Assembly: GCF_029210365.1 (NCBI RefSeq)
Contig: NZ_JARGES010000018.1
Location: 1 to 64,000, forward strand
Direction: 5' to 3'
Length of the DNA: 64,000 nt
Origin: Mesorhizobium sp. YIM 152430
GTDB lineage: Bacteria; Pseudomonadota; Alphaproteobacteria; Rhizobiales; Rhizobiaceae
Made by a program: the position numbers and the translations under genes. The notes beneath the pieces are model-generated. The model worked only from the letters and a program-made list of their open reading frames with translations, was not told the DNA's origin and searched no databases. Every line of letters starts with the position of its first letter. Position 1 is the stretch's first letter. This document shows positions 34,514-43,148 of the stretch, one piece after another.

Positions 34514-35685
34514 TCGCCTGCTCCCGAGATGATGGCGGCGTTGGAGCAGACGCCACGGTCGAAGTTGATCATGCCGAAACCGGACACCATCGCGGTGCGT
34601 GCGCCCTCAACCTGCGTCGGCCCCGCCGCGCCCGCTACCTGCCGGATCGCTTCGACAAGACCGATATAGCCGCCGGCGGCGCCGGCCTGTCCGGCCGAAA
34701 GTTGACCGCCCGACGTGTTGTGCGGAAAGTCGCCGCCAATCGTCAGATCCTTGCTGCGAACGAATTGCGGACCTTCGCCCTTGGCGCAGAAGCCCAGGTC
34801 CTCGAACTGCATCATCGATATCACGGGGTAGTCGTCATAGGTCTGTAGGAGGTCGATGTCGTCGGGCCTTGCATCCGCCATCGCGTAGAGCTCGTCGATG
34901 TCCATCGCCCAGCCGCCGCGCATCTGGATCGGATCTTCCGGAAAGGCATTGTGCCGCTCGATGGTCGAGCGGATGTGCGCATGGGTGAGACCTGCGGCGC
35001 GGGCATCTTCCTCGCGCATGACGAGAAAGGCTTCCGAACCCGCGACCGGCATCACGCAGTCGAAAAGCGCGATGGGATCGGAGATCATTCGTGCGGAAAG
35101 ATACTGTTCCATCGTCAGTGGCGACTTCATCACCGCGTGAGGATTGCGGAGGGCATTGTCGCGCTGCGCCACGCTGATCCGGCCGAAATCCTCCTTCGTC
35201 GCTCCGAATGCCTGCATGTAATGGTCGGTCAGGAGTGCGAAGCAGGCATTCGGCCCGCCGGCGCCATAGGGATAGGACGCGTCCTGGGCGAAGCGCGAAA
35301 AGCTTGAGAGCATCCGCCGGAAGCTGTCGACGTGATTGGTATCGCCTGCCACGCACGCCACCACGTCGACATCGCCGGCCTGAACGGCCCGCGCTGCGCG
35401 CCGGACGGCAGCGATGCCGCTCGCTCCGCCCATCGGGATGTGATCGAGCCAGCGTGGGGAAAGACCAAGGTGCTGGGTCAGGCCAACAGCCGTGTCCGGA
35501 AAGAGGCTGAAGCTGGAGACCGAGAAACCGTCGAGATCAGCCGGCCGGATTCCTGCCGTCCGCAGGCATTCCGAGAGGGCGCGAGCGATCCACCAATGGG
35601 CGGTATCGGTTGAAAAGCGCTGATAGGGAATGGTGACCGGTGCGGCCAGGACCACGCCGTCATAGGCTTGTCGCCGACGCGCCAT
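34510..35685 (-). CDS. Thiolase-like protein lacking the nucleophilic Cys (SCP-x/Ltp2 aldolase type)
   Basis: Thiolase-fold protein, 391 residues. The usual CASG nucleophile block reads GGASG (about 86-90), so the acyl-accepting Cys is absent. The C-terminal region is well kept: 'FEDLGFCAKGEG' and 'PHNTSGGQLSAGQAGAAGG'. In known systems such Cys-less thiolase-like proteins (Ltp2) pair with a DUF35 protein to form a retro-aldolase that removes acetyl-CoA or propionyl-CoA from an acyl-CoA side chain; the DUF35 gene is the very next one. I take the ATG at 35685, one base into the ligase stop; a TTG three bases earlier is also possible. Confidence 0.82.
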   Translation of the reverse strand: MARRRQAYDGVVLAAPVTIPYQRFSTDTAHWWIARALSECLRTAGIRPADLDGFSVSSFSLFPDTAVGLTQHLGLSPRWLDHIPMGGASGIAAVRRAARAVQAGDVDVVACVAGDTNHVDSFRRMLSSFSRFAQDASYPYGAGGPNACFALLTDHYMQAFGATKEDFGRISVAQRDNALRNPHAVMKSPLTMEQYLSARMISDPIALFDCVMPVAGSEAFLVMREEDARAAGLTHAHIRSTIERHNAFPEDPIQMRGGWAMDIDELYAMADARPDDIDLLQTYDDYPVISMMQFEDLGFCAKGEGPQFVRSKDLTIGGDFPHNTSGGQLSAGQAGAAGGYIGLVEAIRQVAGAAGPTQVEGARTAMVSGFGMINFDRGVCSNAAIISGAGE

Positions 35686-37322
35686 CAAGCGGCCTGCCGC
35701 TTCTTCATCGCACGCGTATCGACCGTTTCCGGGTCGGCGAGCAGGCGGGGCACGAGCGTTTTCAACTCGCCGCGCTGGATTTTCTGCGTCGCGGTCAGCG
35801 GGAGGGCGTTCAGAAAGGCGACGTAGCCGGGCACCTTGTAGTAGGCCACGCGCTCAAGACACCATGAGACGATTGCACGGGCCGACGCCTCACTGCGTTC
35901 GCCCTCGACGACGAGGCAGGCAAACACCTCGTCGCCGCGCAACTCGTCCGGCGCAGCCGCGACCGCGGCCGCCTTGATGTCGGGGTGCTGCATCAGGATC
36001 GATTCGACCTCGACCGCGGCGATGTTTTCGCCCGAGCGACGGATGACGTTCTTCTTGCGGTCGACGAAGAAGAAGTCGCCATCGGCATCCCGCCGGACGA
36101 TGTCGCCCGTGTGAAACCAACCATCGGCCCAGGCTTCGGCCGTCGCTTCGGGGTTCTTGTAGTATTCGCAGAAGAAGCCGTAGCGGGGATCGCCGCCGGC
36201 ATGGCGAACAAGCAACTCGCCGGGCTGGTCTGCCTCTGCCTCCCGTCCCTGATCCGTCACGATCCTTGCCTCGACGCTGCCGCGAGGCCTGCCGAGACAA
36301 CTCGACCCCCGCTTGCGCGGCTCCCTATTGGCGGCGATCACGGCACCGGCACCGGTTTCCGTCATCGCCCAGGCCTCGACGAGGGGAATGCCGAAGCGAT
36401 CTTCGAACGGGCCATGCAGCTTCGGATCGATCCCGGCGCCGAATCCGAAACGGACATCATGATCGCGATCGGCGGGCGAGGGCTGCGCCTTCATGAGCAT
36501 CGACGGCATGACGCCGAGATAGTGCAGGCATGTCGCCCGTGACTGGCGCACGCTCCGCCACCACGTCCGCGGATGGAAGCGGTCGAGCGCGGTCAGGCAG
36601 CCGCCGACGCCGATCATTGCCATCAGCGAGTAGGCCATGGCGTTCATGTGGAAGATCGGCAGCGGCGTTATCATCCGTTCGCCTTCCTGGCTTAGCGCGC
36701 AGATGCCGCCCGCCTCGGCATACCAGCGACCGGCGGCGAGGAAATAGAGGTTCGAAAGGACGCAGCCCTTCGGCTTGCCGGTCGTGCCGGATGTGTAGAG
36801 CATCGCGGCCTCCCGCTTCAGCGGATCGACGCCCGGCGTCTTCACGCGCATGGCCAGTTCAGCCGCCAGCGGCGGTGGCGCTTCGTCCGGCGCGACGACG
36901 GGAAAGCCGACGCCAGAGGCTGCTGCGGCCTTCTCGAGGTCGGCGATGCGAGAGGCAATGGCGACGGCCAGCACCGGCTCGGCGTGGCGTGCCATATATT
37001 CGAGTTCCGAAGACTGAAGGTCCGGATTGACCGGCACCACCGACAGGCCGAGTGCGTTCAGTGCAAACCAGTGCAGGAAGAAGGCTGGCCGGTTCTCCAT
37101 AAGAAGCATGACGCGGCCGCCTGACACGTAACCGGCAGCACCGTAGGCGTCGCGCAGGCGCTCGACTTCCCCCAGCGCTTCGGCGTAGCTCCACTCATGC
37201 GCGTCGATGCCGTAAATCTCGGCCGTTTCCTCCAGCACGTTGAGGAAGGGACGCTCCGGCCAGGTCGCGGCGGCAGACCGGAGTGCGGTAAAGACGGTGG
37301 CGTGCGGCGCGATCTCGATCAT
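35685..37322 (-). CDS. Acyl-CoA ligase (class I adenylate-forming enzyme)
   Basis: ATP-dependent acid:CoA ligase, 545 residues. The P-loop-like motif YTSGTTGKPKG (about 172-182), 'AMTETGAG', 'DGWFHTGDIVRRDADG', 'KKNVIRRSGENIAAVEVE' and the C-terminal catalytic Lys in TATQKIQRGELK define the family. It activates a carboxylic acid, probably the oxygenated aryl-acetate made by the Rieske enzyme, for cleavage by the downstream thiolase-like/DUF35 pair. It follows the beta subunit by 7 bp and overlaps the thiolase-like gene. Acid specificity cannot be read. Confidence 0.87.
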   Translation of the reverse strand: MIEIAPHATVFTALRSAAATWPERPFLNVLEETAEIYGIDAHEWSYAEALGEVERLRDAYGAAGYVSGGRVMLLMENRPAFFLHWFALNALGLSVVPVNPDLQSSELEYMARHAEPVLAVAIASRIADLEKAAAASGVGFPVVAPDEAPPPLAAELAMRVKTPGVDPLKREAAMLYTSGTTGKPKGCVLSNLYFLAAGRWYAEAGGICALSQEGERMITPLPIFHMNAMAYSLMAMIGVGGCLTALDRFHPRTWWRSVRQSRATCLHYLGVMPSMLMKAQPSPADRDHDVRFGFGAGIDPKLHGPFEDRFGIPLVEAWAMTETGAGAVIAANREPRKRGSSCLGRPRGSVEARIVTDQGREAEADQPGELLVRHAGGDPRYGFFCEYYKNPEATAEAWADGWFHTGDIVRRDADGDFFFVDRKKNVIRRSGENIAAVEVESILMQHPDIKAAAVAAAPDELRGDEVFACLVVEGERSEASARAIVSWCLERVAYYKVPGYVAFLNALPLTATQKIQRGELKTLVPRLLADPETVDTRAMKKRQAA

Positions 37323-37329
37323 GACGTGC

Positions 37330-37812
37330 CTAGAGGAACATCTGGATGTTGCCGAAGGCGGCGTCGCAGTTCAGCAGGTCGACGCGTTTCCTTTTCATCT
37401 TCAGTTTGCCGTCCACCATGACCAGATGGTGTCGGGCGTTGGCGGCGAGCAACGTCTGGTCGTCGAGCCGCGTCTCGACATAGTGGAATGCCGTGTGCGT
37501 GACGAACTCGCCCGCCCCGGCATCCAGCCTGTCGACGAAGGGACGCTGGATGACATGGTGGCAGCGCGTTTTCGGCTTCTGCGAAAAGGTGCGCTCACCC
37601 TTGAACCGCTCGACACGCAACTTGATCATGAAGAAGTCTTCATGCAGCAGCGAAGTCACGAGGTTCTCGTCCTGCTGGTTGTATTCGAGCGGCATCCAGT
37701 AGAGGCCGTCCGGCGTCCAAAGGTCGAGCCACTCATCGAAGCGCCCGTCGTCGAGCATACGTGCTTCTTCGTAGACGAAGTCGATGAGGTCTTCCTTGCT
37801 GGGCGTGTTCAT
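37330..37812 (-). CDS. Aromatic-ring-hydroxylating dioxygenase beta subunit
   Basis: Small structural subunit of a Rieske non-haem iron dioxygenase, 160 residues, cystatin-like (SnoaL/NTF2) fold. Visible hallmarks are 'EARMLDDGRFDEWLDLWTPDGLYWMPL', 'TRCHHVIQRP' and the C-terminal 'LLAANARHHLVMVDGKLKMKRKRVDLL' region. The ATG overlaps the alpha-subunit stop (ATGA), giving matched synthesis. The length is within the usual 155-180 range. Confidence 0.88.
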   Translation of the reverse strand: MNTPSKEDLIDFVYEEARMLDDGRFDEWLDLWTPDGLYWMPLEYNQQDENLVTSLLHEDFFMIKLRVERFKGERTFSQKPKTRCHHVIQRPFVDRLDAGAGEFVTHTAFHYVETRLDDQTLLAANARHHLVMVDGKLKMKRKRVDLLNCDAAFGNIQMFL

Positions 37813-39143
37813 TGGCCGACCTCGTCCATGGTCATCGTCATGAATTTCGACCACGCGGCAAACTGGTTGCGCATCTGCCGCTCCGTCGTGCCGTTCTCGA
37901 TCGCTTCTTTTTCGAAGTCTTCGCCGGGCTCGTAGAGCCGCTGGACATTGACCCATTCGAGCCCGTCGGAATGCAGCCCCTCCTGCGCGCGCTCATACAT
38001 TTCGAGATCGTCGTGCCCGACCATGGAGGTGGGCGCATTGATGAGCCGGTTGTACATGGCAGTGCGTTGCAACAGCATGTCAGGGGCGTCGACGAGCCGG
38101 TAGATATAGCTTTCCACCAGCGTCTTGCTGGCCGAGATCGGCTTGAAGAGCCTGAGCTGCTGGATCGGGCCCTTGATCATGATGTTGGGGAAGTACACCG
38201 TGTTGTGCCGGTTCTCACCGAGTATCCTGCGGGCCTTCTCTTCGCCATGGGCCTTGCACATCTGTTCGAAATATCCCGGAACCGCCGAATAGTCCGAGTG
38301 GATGGAGTGATGCACGCCGGTATGGCCATGGCCGTTCGGCCAGGTGCGGATGCCCATGTTCTCGAAGAACTCGTAGGACGACATGAAGGGGGCGATGACT
38401 TCCATCGCCATCGGGGTCTTCGTCCCTTCCGGCTTGTCCATCTCTTCCCATAGCTTGATAGCAGTGCCGGCGGAGCTTTCATGCGCAACCATGGGATGGC
38501 AGGTGTCGGTCTGGTTCTCGACCAGCATCTTCCAGTTGCAGCGATGCATGTAACGCAGCGGCGGACCGGCGATCTCGAGCCGTCCGGCCGGCGACCGGTC
38601 GACCATGTTGTCGATTGAGCTGAGGGAATCGCCGAAGAACTCCTCGAAGGAGACGCCTTCGGAGGCAAGGCGCGCGAAGACGAAACCGCGATAGTTCTTC
38701 ACGTCGCCGACCGGCGCCATGCCCTTGACGCTCTCGCTCTCTTCGAGGCCGGTGTCCTTGTAGCCCTTGCGCAGCGGGATCGCGAGAAGGCAGCCGTTCG
38801 TCTTGAATGACCAGGCATGGTACGGGCAGCGGAAGAACTTGCCGGTATTGCCCGAGCGGTCGATCGCGATCTTGGTTCCCTTGTGCGGGCAGCGATTGTG
38901 CAGGACATGGATTTCGCCATCTGAATGACGCACCATGATCATCGGCTGCGTGCCGATCTCGGTCGTGAAATAGTCGCCTTTGTCCGGGGTCTGGCTGTCG
39001 TGGCCGACGAACACCCAGCAATTGGCGAAGAGATGCTTCATCTCGAGCTGGAAGACGTCCTCGTCGATGTAGATGTCGCGATGCACTTCCGTCGGACGGA
39101 CGAGGCCGGCGATGGCGGAGCGGTCCTTGGCGTGGCGGCTCAT
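37809..39143 (-). CDS. Aromatic-ring-hydroxylating dioxygenase alpha subunit (Rieske)
   Basis: Catalytic subunit of a Rieske oxygenase, 444 residues. The [2Fe-2S] Rieske motif is Cys85-x-His87 ... Cys106-x2-His109 (CPHKGT and CPYHAW). The mononuclear iron ligands fall in ENQTDTCHPMVAH, giving Asp213, His216 and His221. The Tyr often present in the D-x-Y-H motif is Cys215. Electrons come from the reductase gene 10 bp upstream; the beta subunit follows. In an operon with a CoA ligase and cyclase-family hydrolase, an aryl- or indole-acetate is the favoured substrate, which is inference. GGAGGAAG lies before the ATG. Confidence 0.9.
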   Translation of the reverse strand: MSRHAKDRSAIAGLVRPTEVHRDIYIDEDVFQLEMKHLFANCWVFVGHDSQTPDKGDYFTTEIGTQPMIMVRHSDGEIHVLHNRCPHKGTKIAIDRSGNTGKFFRCPYHAWSFKTNGCLLAIPLRKGYKDTGLEESESVKGMAPVGDVKNYRGFVFARLASEGVSFEEFFGDSLSSIDNMVDRSPAGRLEIAGPPLRYMHRCNWKMLVENQTDTCHPMVAHESSAGTAIKLWEEMDKPEGTKTPMAMEVIAPFMSSYEFFENMGIRTWPNGHGHTGVHHSIHSDYSAVPGYFEQMCKAHGEEKARRILGENRHNTVYFPNIMIKGPIQQLRLFKPISASKTLVESYIYRLVDAPDMLLQRTAMYNRLINAPTSMVGHDDLEMYERAQEGLHSDGLEWVNVQRLYEPGEDFEKEAIENGTTERQMRNQFAAWSKFMTMTMDEVGQ

Positions 39144-39153
39144 CAGCTTCCTC

Positions 39154-40119
39154 CTAAAGATCCAGAACCAGGCGGGCGGATTTCGCCCGCGACACGCAGA
39201 TCTGCATCACGTCGTTGGCGGCGCGCTCGTCTTCCGTGAGGATCACGTCGCGATGGTCCGGCACGCCTTCCAGCACCGATGTCTGGCAGATGCCGCAGTC
39301 GCCCCGCTGGCAGTCGTACACCAGATCGACGCCGCCTTCTTCGAGAACCTCGATGATCGTCCTGCCGGGCGGAATGGTGAAGACTTCACCGGTCGATTTC
39401 ACCTCGACCTCGAAAGGCTGGTCGCCGGACTGTTCTTCCGGCCGATCGAACAGCTCGAAATGAACGCGATCCTTTGAGAACCCCTCGGGAAGCGCCCGAT
39501 CGCGAACGGCTTCGATCATCCCGCGCGGTCCGCAGACATAAAAGTGAGCATCGGCGGGGGCGCGCTCGATCAGTCCTGACAGATCGAGGCAGCGTTCGGC
39601 CTCGTCGTCGCAGTAGATGTTCAGAGCGTCACCGAATGTCTCTTCAATCTCGTCGACGAAAGCCATCAGCGGGCGCGATCGGCCCGAATAGTGAAATTCG
39701 AACGGCCGTCCGGCCCGCTTTAGCTCGGCGGCCATGGAGATGATCGGCGTCACGCCGATCCCGCCGGCCAGCAAGATGGCGGGACCCTCATGCGCGACGA
39801 GCCCGAATTCATTCTTGGGTGCCGAGGTTGCGATGGTGTCGCCCGGCTTCAGCCCATGCATGTAGCGCGAGCCACCTTTGCTCTCGGGCTCCATCAGGAC
39901 ACCCAGACGGTAGGTCCGAACGCCGGACGACGTATCGCTCCCCGCATCCGGGTTGATCAGCGAATAGTGACGCTCACCGCCATGGGGCAGGGCGATCCTG
40001 ATGTGGGCGCCAGCTCGATAGCCGGGCAATTTCCGCCCGTCCTCGGACGCAAGTGTCAGCGCCCGGATCCGATCCGTCGGCGCTTCGACCGAACTGACTT
40101 TCAGCCGCAATTGCGACAT
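39154..40119 (-). CDS. Phthalate-dioxygenase-reductase-type ferredoxin reductase (FMN/NAD/2Fe-2S)
   Basis: One-protein electron supply for the adjacent oxygenase, 321 residues, VanB/PDR layout. The flavin domain has HYSLINPD (about 51-58), the NAD domain has LLAGGIGVTPIISMA and YVCGPRGMIEA, and the C-terminal plant-type ferredoxin has CQRGDCGICQTSVLEG plus a late Cys in MQICVSRA. The ATG follows GGAGG. It is first in the minus-strand operon; a MarR-type operator candidate and other palindromes lie in the 202-bp divergent gap upstream. Confidence 0.9.
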   Translation of the reverse strand: MSQLRLKVSSVEAPTDRIRALTLASEDGRKLPGYRAGAHIRIALPHGGERHYSLINPDAGSDTSSGVRTYRLGVLMEPESKGGSRYMHGLKPGDTIATSAPKNEFGLVAHEGPAILLAGGIGVTPIISMAAELKRAGRPFEFHYSGRSRPLMAFVDEIEETFGDALNIYCDDEAERCLDLSGLIERAPADAHFYVCGPRGMIEAVRDRALPEGFSKDRVHFELFDRPEEQSGDQPFEVEVKSTGEVFTIPPGRTIIEVLEEGGVDLVYDCQRGDCGICQTSVLEGVPDHRDVILTEDERAANDVMQICVSRAKSARLVLDL

Positions 40120-40188
40120 GTGCAGGGACCTCCGCTTCTTGCTGCGGTCATCGGGTCAAAGGCGCACACAGCCTCCTCGATCCGGAAT

Positions 40189-40200
40189 ATGAATTATCAT
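40189..40200. promoter_or_regulatory. Operator-like site 1 in the oxygenase/TRAP divergent promoter
   Basis: ATGAATTATCAT has mirrored ATGA/TCAT ends. It differs by two bases from ATGCATTTTCAT at 40233-40244 and lies in the same intergenic region, nearer the reductase gene. A MarR regulator encoded in the divergent operon is the likely partner. Confidence 0.35.
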
Positions 40201-40232
40201 GTTTTTGCCTGTCAACCTTCAGGCATGAAATT

Positions 40233-40244
40233 ATGCATTTTCAT
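40233..40244. promoter_or_regulatory. MarR-type operator candidate in the oxygenase/TRAP divergent promoter
   Basis: ATGCATTTTCAT matches, with one mismatch, the reverse complement (ATGCATTTGCAT) of the palindrome in front of the oxidoreductase operon at 53619-53630. Both target operons contain or adjoin a MarR gene. It is followed by the perfect palindrome TTCAAGCTTGAA at 40248-40259, about 65 bp upstream of the TRAP receptor start. Confidence 0.5.
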
Positions 40245-40247
40245 CTT

Positions 40248-40259
40248 TTCAAGCTTGAA
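40248..40259. promoter_or_regulatory. 12-bp perfect palindrome in the divergent promoter region
   Basis: TTCAAGCTTGAA is fully self-complementary and lies 4 bp beyond the MarR-type candidate. It could be a second protein-binding site or part of a composite operator. No copy was noticed elsewhere in the window. Confidence 0.35.
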
Positions 40260-40321
40260 GGGGGCAAAAAGCTGTGCCAGCATCCGTAGCGTAAGGCTGC
40301 CGATAACAAGGGGAACCAACG

Positions 40322-41347
40322 GTGACCGTCATGCTCAAGAAATTTGCATATGCATTTATATCGCTCCTCGCTCTGAGCGCCCATGCCTCCGCGCAGGAAA
40401 CCGTTCTTCGCATGTCGAACTGGCTTCCGCCGTCGCACCCGATCGTCAAGGACATGATGATCCCCTGGGGTGAACGGCTGAAGGAGGCGACCGACGGTCG
40501 CGTAAGCGTCCAGATTCTCGACGCACCCCTGGGGCCGCCTCCGGCGCATTTCGATCTCGCAGCGAATGGCGTTGCCGACCTGACCTTCGGCGTCCATTCC
40601 TATACGCCGGGCCGCTTCGCGCTCACCGAGATCGCCGAGCTTCCATTCATCGCCGACACCTCCGAGAGCCTGTCAGTGGCCTTCCAGCGCGTGTTCGAGA
40701 GCGATCTTGCCGCGGCGGACGAACATCGCGGCACCAAGGTGCTTGGCCTTTTTGCGCATGGACCTGGCCTTCTCTTCACCAAGGGCCGTCCGGTAACGCC
40801 GATTTCCGGACTTTCCGGCCAGAAGGTGCGCGTGGCCGGCAATATCACCAACATGTTGGCCGAAGGGCTTGGCATGGTGTCGATCCAGGCTCCCTCGCCG
40901 CAGTCCTATGAGGTGCTGTCAGGCGGTGTGGCAGACGGCATCTTCTTCCCGGTGGAATCGGTGCCCTTCTTCAAGCTCGAAAGTCTCGTCGACACCGCGC
41001 TGCGGGTACCCGGCGGCCTCTATAACGTCTCGTTCTTCTTCGTCATGAACCAGGCCAGGTTCGATAGCCTGTCTGCCGAGGATCAGGCGGCGATCGACGA
41101 GATTTCGGGCGAAGCATTTGCCCGCATGGCAGGCCGGGCCTGGGATGCTGCCGATGCAGCGGGCATGGAAGTCATCGCCGACACGGTCGCCTTCCACGAA
41201 GCGACCGAGGAGGAGGTGGCCGAACTTCGCGAGGCCGCACAGCCGATCTTCGACGGCATCAAGGCGAATTACGAGGCCAAGGACGTCGATTTCGACGCGA
41301 TCCTTTCCAGGCTCGAGAGCGAAGTCCAGTCCGTCGCGAGCGAGTGA
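40322..41347 (+). CDS. TRAP transporter DctP-family solute-binding protein
   Basis: Periplasmic receptor of a tripartite transporter, 341 residues from the GTG at 40322. The signal peptide ends AHASAQ. The mature region opens 'ETVLRMSNWLPPSHPIVKDM', and the family block 'VRVAGNITNMLAEGLGMVSI' carries the conserved Arg that grips a carboxylate, followed by 'SPQSYEVLSGGVADGIFFP'. AAGGGG sits about 8 bases before the GTG; an ATG three codons on (40331) also gives a good signal peptide. A carboxylate ligand, here perhaps an aryl-acetate, is expected from the divergent degradative operon. Its stop overlaps the DctQ start. Confidence 0.87.
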   Translation: MTVMLKKFAYAFISLLALSAHASAQETVLRMSNWLPPSHPIVKDMMIPWGERLKEATDGRVSVQILDAPLGPPPAHFDLAANGVADLTFGVHSYTPGRFALTEIAELPFIADTSESLSVAFQRVFESDLAAADEHRGTKVLGLFAHGPGLLFTKGRPVTPISGLSGQKVRVAGNITNMLAEGLGMVSIQAPSPQSYEVLSGGVADGIFFPVESVPFFKLESLVDTALRVPGGLYNVSFFFVMNQARFDSLSAEDQAAIDEISGEAFARMAGRAWDAADAAGMEVIADTVAFHEATEEEVAELREAAQPIFDGIKANYEAKDVDFDAILSRLESEVQSVASE

Positions 41348-41856
41348 TGTATCCGTCTTCCGACGCCTTCCTCGCGAGGGCTCGGCGGGGTCTGCGCATG
41401 GTGACGGCAGTGCTCTGCGGAGTGCTGCTGATTGCCCTGACGCTAGTAACGGTGGTCGATGTCGTCGGGCGCTATTTCCTGTCCAGCCCCCTGCCCGGCG
41501 CTTCCGAGTATACGGAGCTCCTGTTGATGTCGATCATCTTCTGCGGCTTGCCTGCGGTGTGCCTCGACGATGGTCATATCTCGGTCGATCTCGTCACCGG
41601 ACGTCTGCGGGGATGGTGGGAAACGGCGCAACTTCTATTCGCCCGCCTGTTCGTTTCGGTGGTGTTGGCGATCGTTGCCTGGCAGCTCTGGAAGCACGGC
41701 AGTCAGCTTGCCAGCTACAATGAAGTGACCGTCTACCTGCGCGCTCCGATCGGCCCGTTCTCCAAGGCCGCCGCCGTCATCGCCGGCGCATGTTCGATCG
41801 TGACCTTCATCATGGCCGTCATGCGCCTGTCCAGGGGCCGCGAGGAGACCGCCTGA
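41347..41856 (+). CDS. TRAP transporter small permease, DctQ family
   Basis: Small membrane subunit with four predicted spans, 169 residues. The DctQ block 'VVDVVGRYFLSSPLPGASEYTELLLMSIIFCGLP' and 'DDGHISVDLVT' are recognisable. The ATG overlaps the receptor stop by one base (TGATG); a GTG one codon earlier is possible. The stop overlaps the DctM start in the same way. Confidence 0.87.
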   Translation: MYPSSDAFLARARRGLRMVTAVLCGVLLIALTLVTVVDVVGRYFLSSPLPGASEYTELLLMSIIFCGLPAVCLDDGHISVDLVTGRLRGWWETAQLLFARLFVSVVLAIVAWQLWKHGSQLASYNEVTVYLRAPIGPFSKAAAVIAGACSIVTFIMAVMRLSRGREETA

Positions 41857-43142
41857 TGGAGTGGCCGATTGGCGTCCTTCTGCTTCTGGTGCTCATCTTC
41901 GCAGGTGTTCCAATCGCTTTTGCGATGGCTGGAGTGGGCCTCATCGGCGTTGCTTCGATCATCGGCTGGACGCCGACCTTGTCGCTGATCGGCCAGACCT
42001 ATTTCGACGGTGGCCGCAGCTACACGCTTTCAGTCGTGCCGCTGTTTCTGTTGATGGGCAATCTCGTCGTGCAGTCGGGCGTGGCGGGCGACCTCTACAA
42101 AGCCGCCAATGCCTGGCTGCGTCATCGCAAGGGCGGGCTTGCCATGGCGACGATCGTCGCCTGCGGGGGGTTCTCTTCGGTCTGCGGATCCTCGCTGGCG
42201 ACGACGGCGACCATGGCCCGCATCGCGCTGCCGGAAATGCGCCGCTTCGGCTATTCCGATCGTCTTGCATCGTCCGCAATCGCGTCGGGAGGCACGCTGG
42301 GCATCCTCATTCCGCCCTCCGTGATCCTTGTCATCTATGGGATCCTGACCCAGCAGAACATCGGCATGTTGTTCCTTGCAGGACTGCTGCCCGGTATCGT
42401 CGGCATGATCTTCTACATTGTCGCCGTGCGGCTCTCGCTGGTGATGTACAAGGAGCATCTGGAGGTTCAGCCGAAGCTGCCGCTTGCCGACCGGTTCCGG
42501 GCGCTGAAGGGCGTGTTCTGGGCGCTGGCACTGTTCGTCTTCGTGCTCGGCGGCATCTATGCCGGCGCCTTTACCGCCACTGAAGCCGCGGGCATGGGCG
42601 CGGGCGGCGCGTTTCTCCTGACGGCGTTCCGCGGCCGGCTCACCCTTCGCGATACGCTCATGACTCTGTTCGACACCGCAAAGACGACGGCGGTGATGTT
42701 CTTCATTCTGTTCGGCGCGCTGTTCTTCCTGAACTACGTCAATTTTTCCGGCCTGACGACGGATCTGCGCGAATGGATCAACCTGCTCGGTGTCGGCCCC
42801 TATCAGTTCATCTTCTCGATCGTCATCATCTACCTGATCCTCGGATGCCTTCTCGAGAGCCTGTCCATGGTGACGCTCACGGTGCCGATCTTCTTCCCGA
42901 TCGTGACCGGCCTCGGCTTCGACCCGATCTGGTTCGGCATCTTCGTCGTCATTGCCACCGAGTTGTCCTACATCACGCCGCCGATCGGCATGAACATCTT
43001 CGTCATGCGCTCGGTCGCTCCCGATGTGCCGATCGAGCGCATCTATGCCGGCGTCGTTCCCTTTGTTGCGGTCGACATCCTGCGGCTGATGCTCCTGATT
43101 TTTGTGCCGGGCCTGGCGCTCGTCATTCCGCAGTCGATGTGA
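41856..43142 (+). CDS. TRAP transporter large permease, DctM family
   Basis: Ion-coupled transport subunit, 428 residues, about 12 spans with two inverted halves. Conserved features are 'VPIAFAMAGVGLIG', 'GGFSSVCGSSLATTATMARIALPEM', 'SGGTLGILIPPSVILVIYGILT' and, in the second half, 'LGCLLESLSMVTLTVPIFFPIV' and 'TPPIGMNIFVM'. It completes the DctPQM set and is followed 6 bp later by the MarR gene. Confidence 0.9.
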   Translation: MEWPIGVLLLLVLIFAGVPIAFAMAGVGLIGVASIIGWTPTLSLIGQTYFDGGRSYTLSVVPLFLLMGNLVVQSGVAGDLYKAANAWLRHRKGGLAMATIVACGGFSSVCGSSLATTATMARIALPEMRRFGYSDRLASSAIASGGTLGILIPPSVILVIYGILTQQNIGMLFLAGLLPGIVGMIFYIVAVRLSLVMYKEHLEVQPKLPLADRFRALKGVFWALALFVFVLGGIYAGAFTATEAAGMGAGGAFLLTAFRGRLTLRDTLMTLFDTAKTTAVMFFILFGALFFLNYVNFSGLTTDLREWINLLGVGPYQFIFSIVIIYLILGCLLESLSMVTLTVPIFFPIVTGLGFDPIWFGIFVVIATELSYITPPIGMNIFVMRSVAPDVPIERIYAGVVPFVAVDILRLMLLIFVPGLALVIPQSM

Positions 43143-43148
43143 GGACGG

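Noticed and set aside
40225-40244. A longer imperfect inverted repeat starting ATGAAATTAT
   Set aside because: Only the outer six bases of the arms match; the shorter ATGCATTTTCAT within it is better supported by the second copy upstream of iorA.
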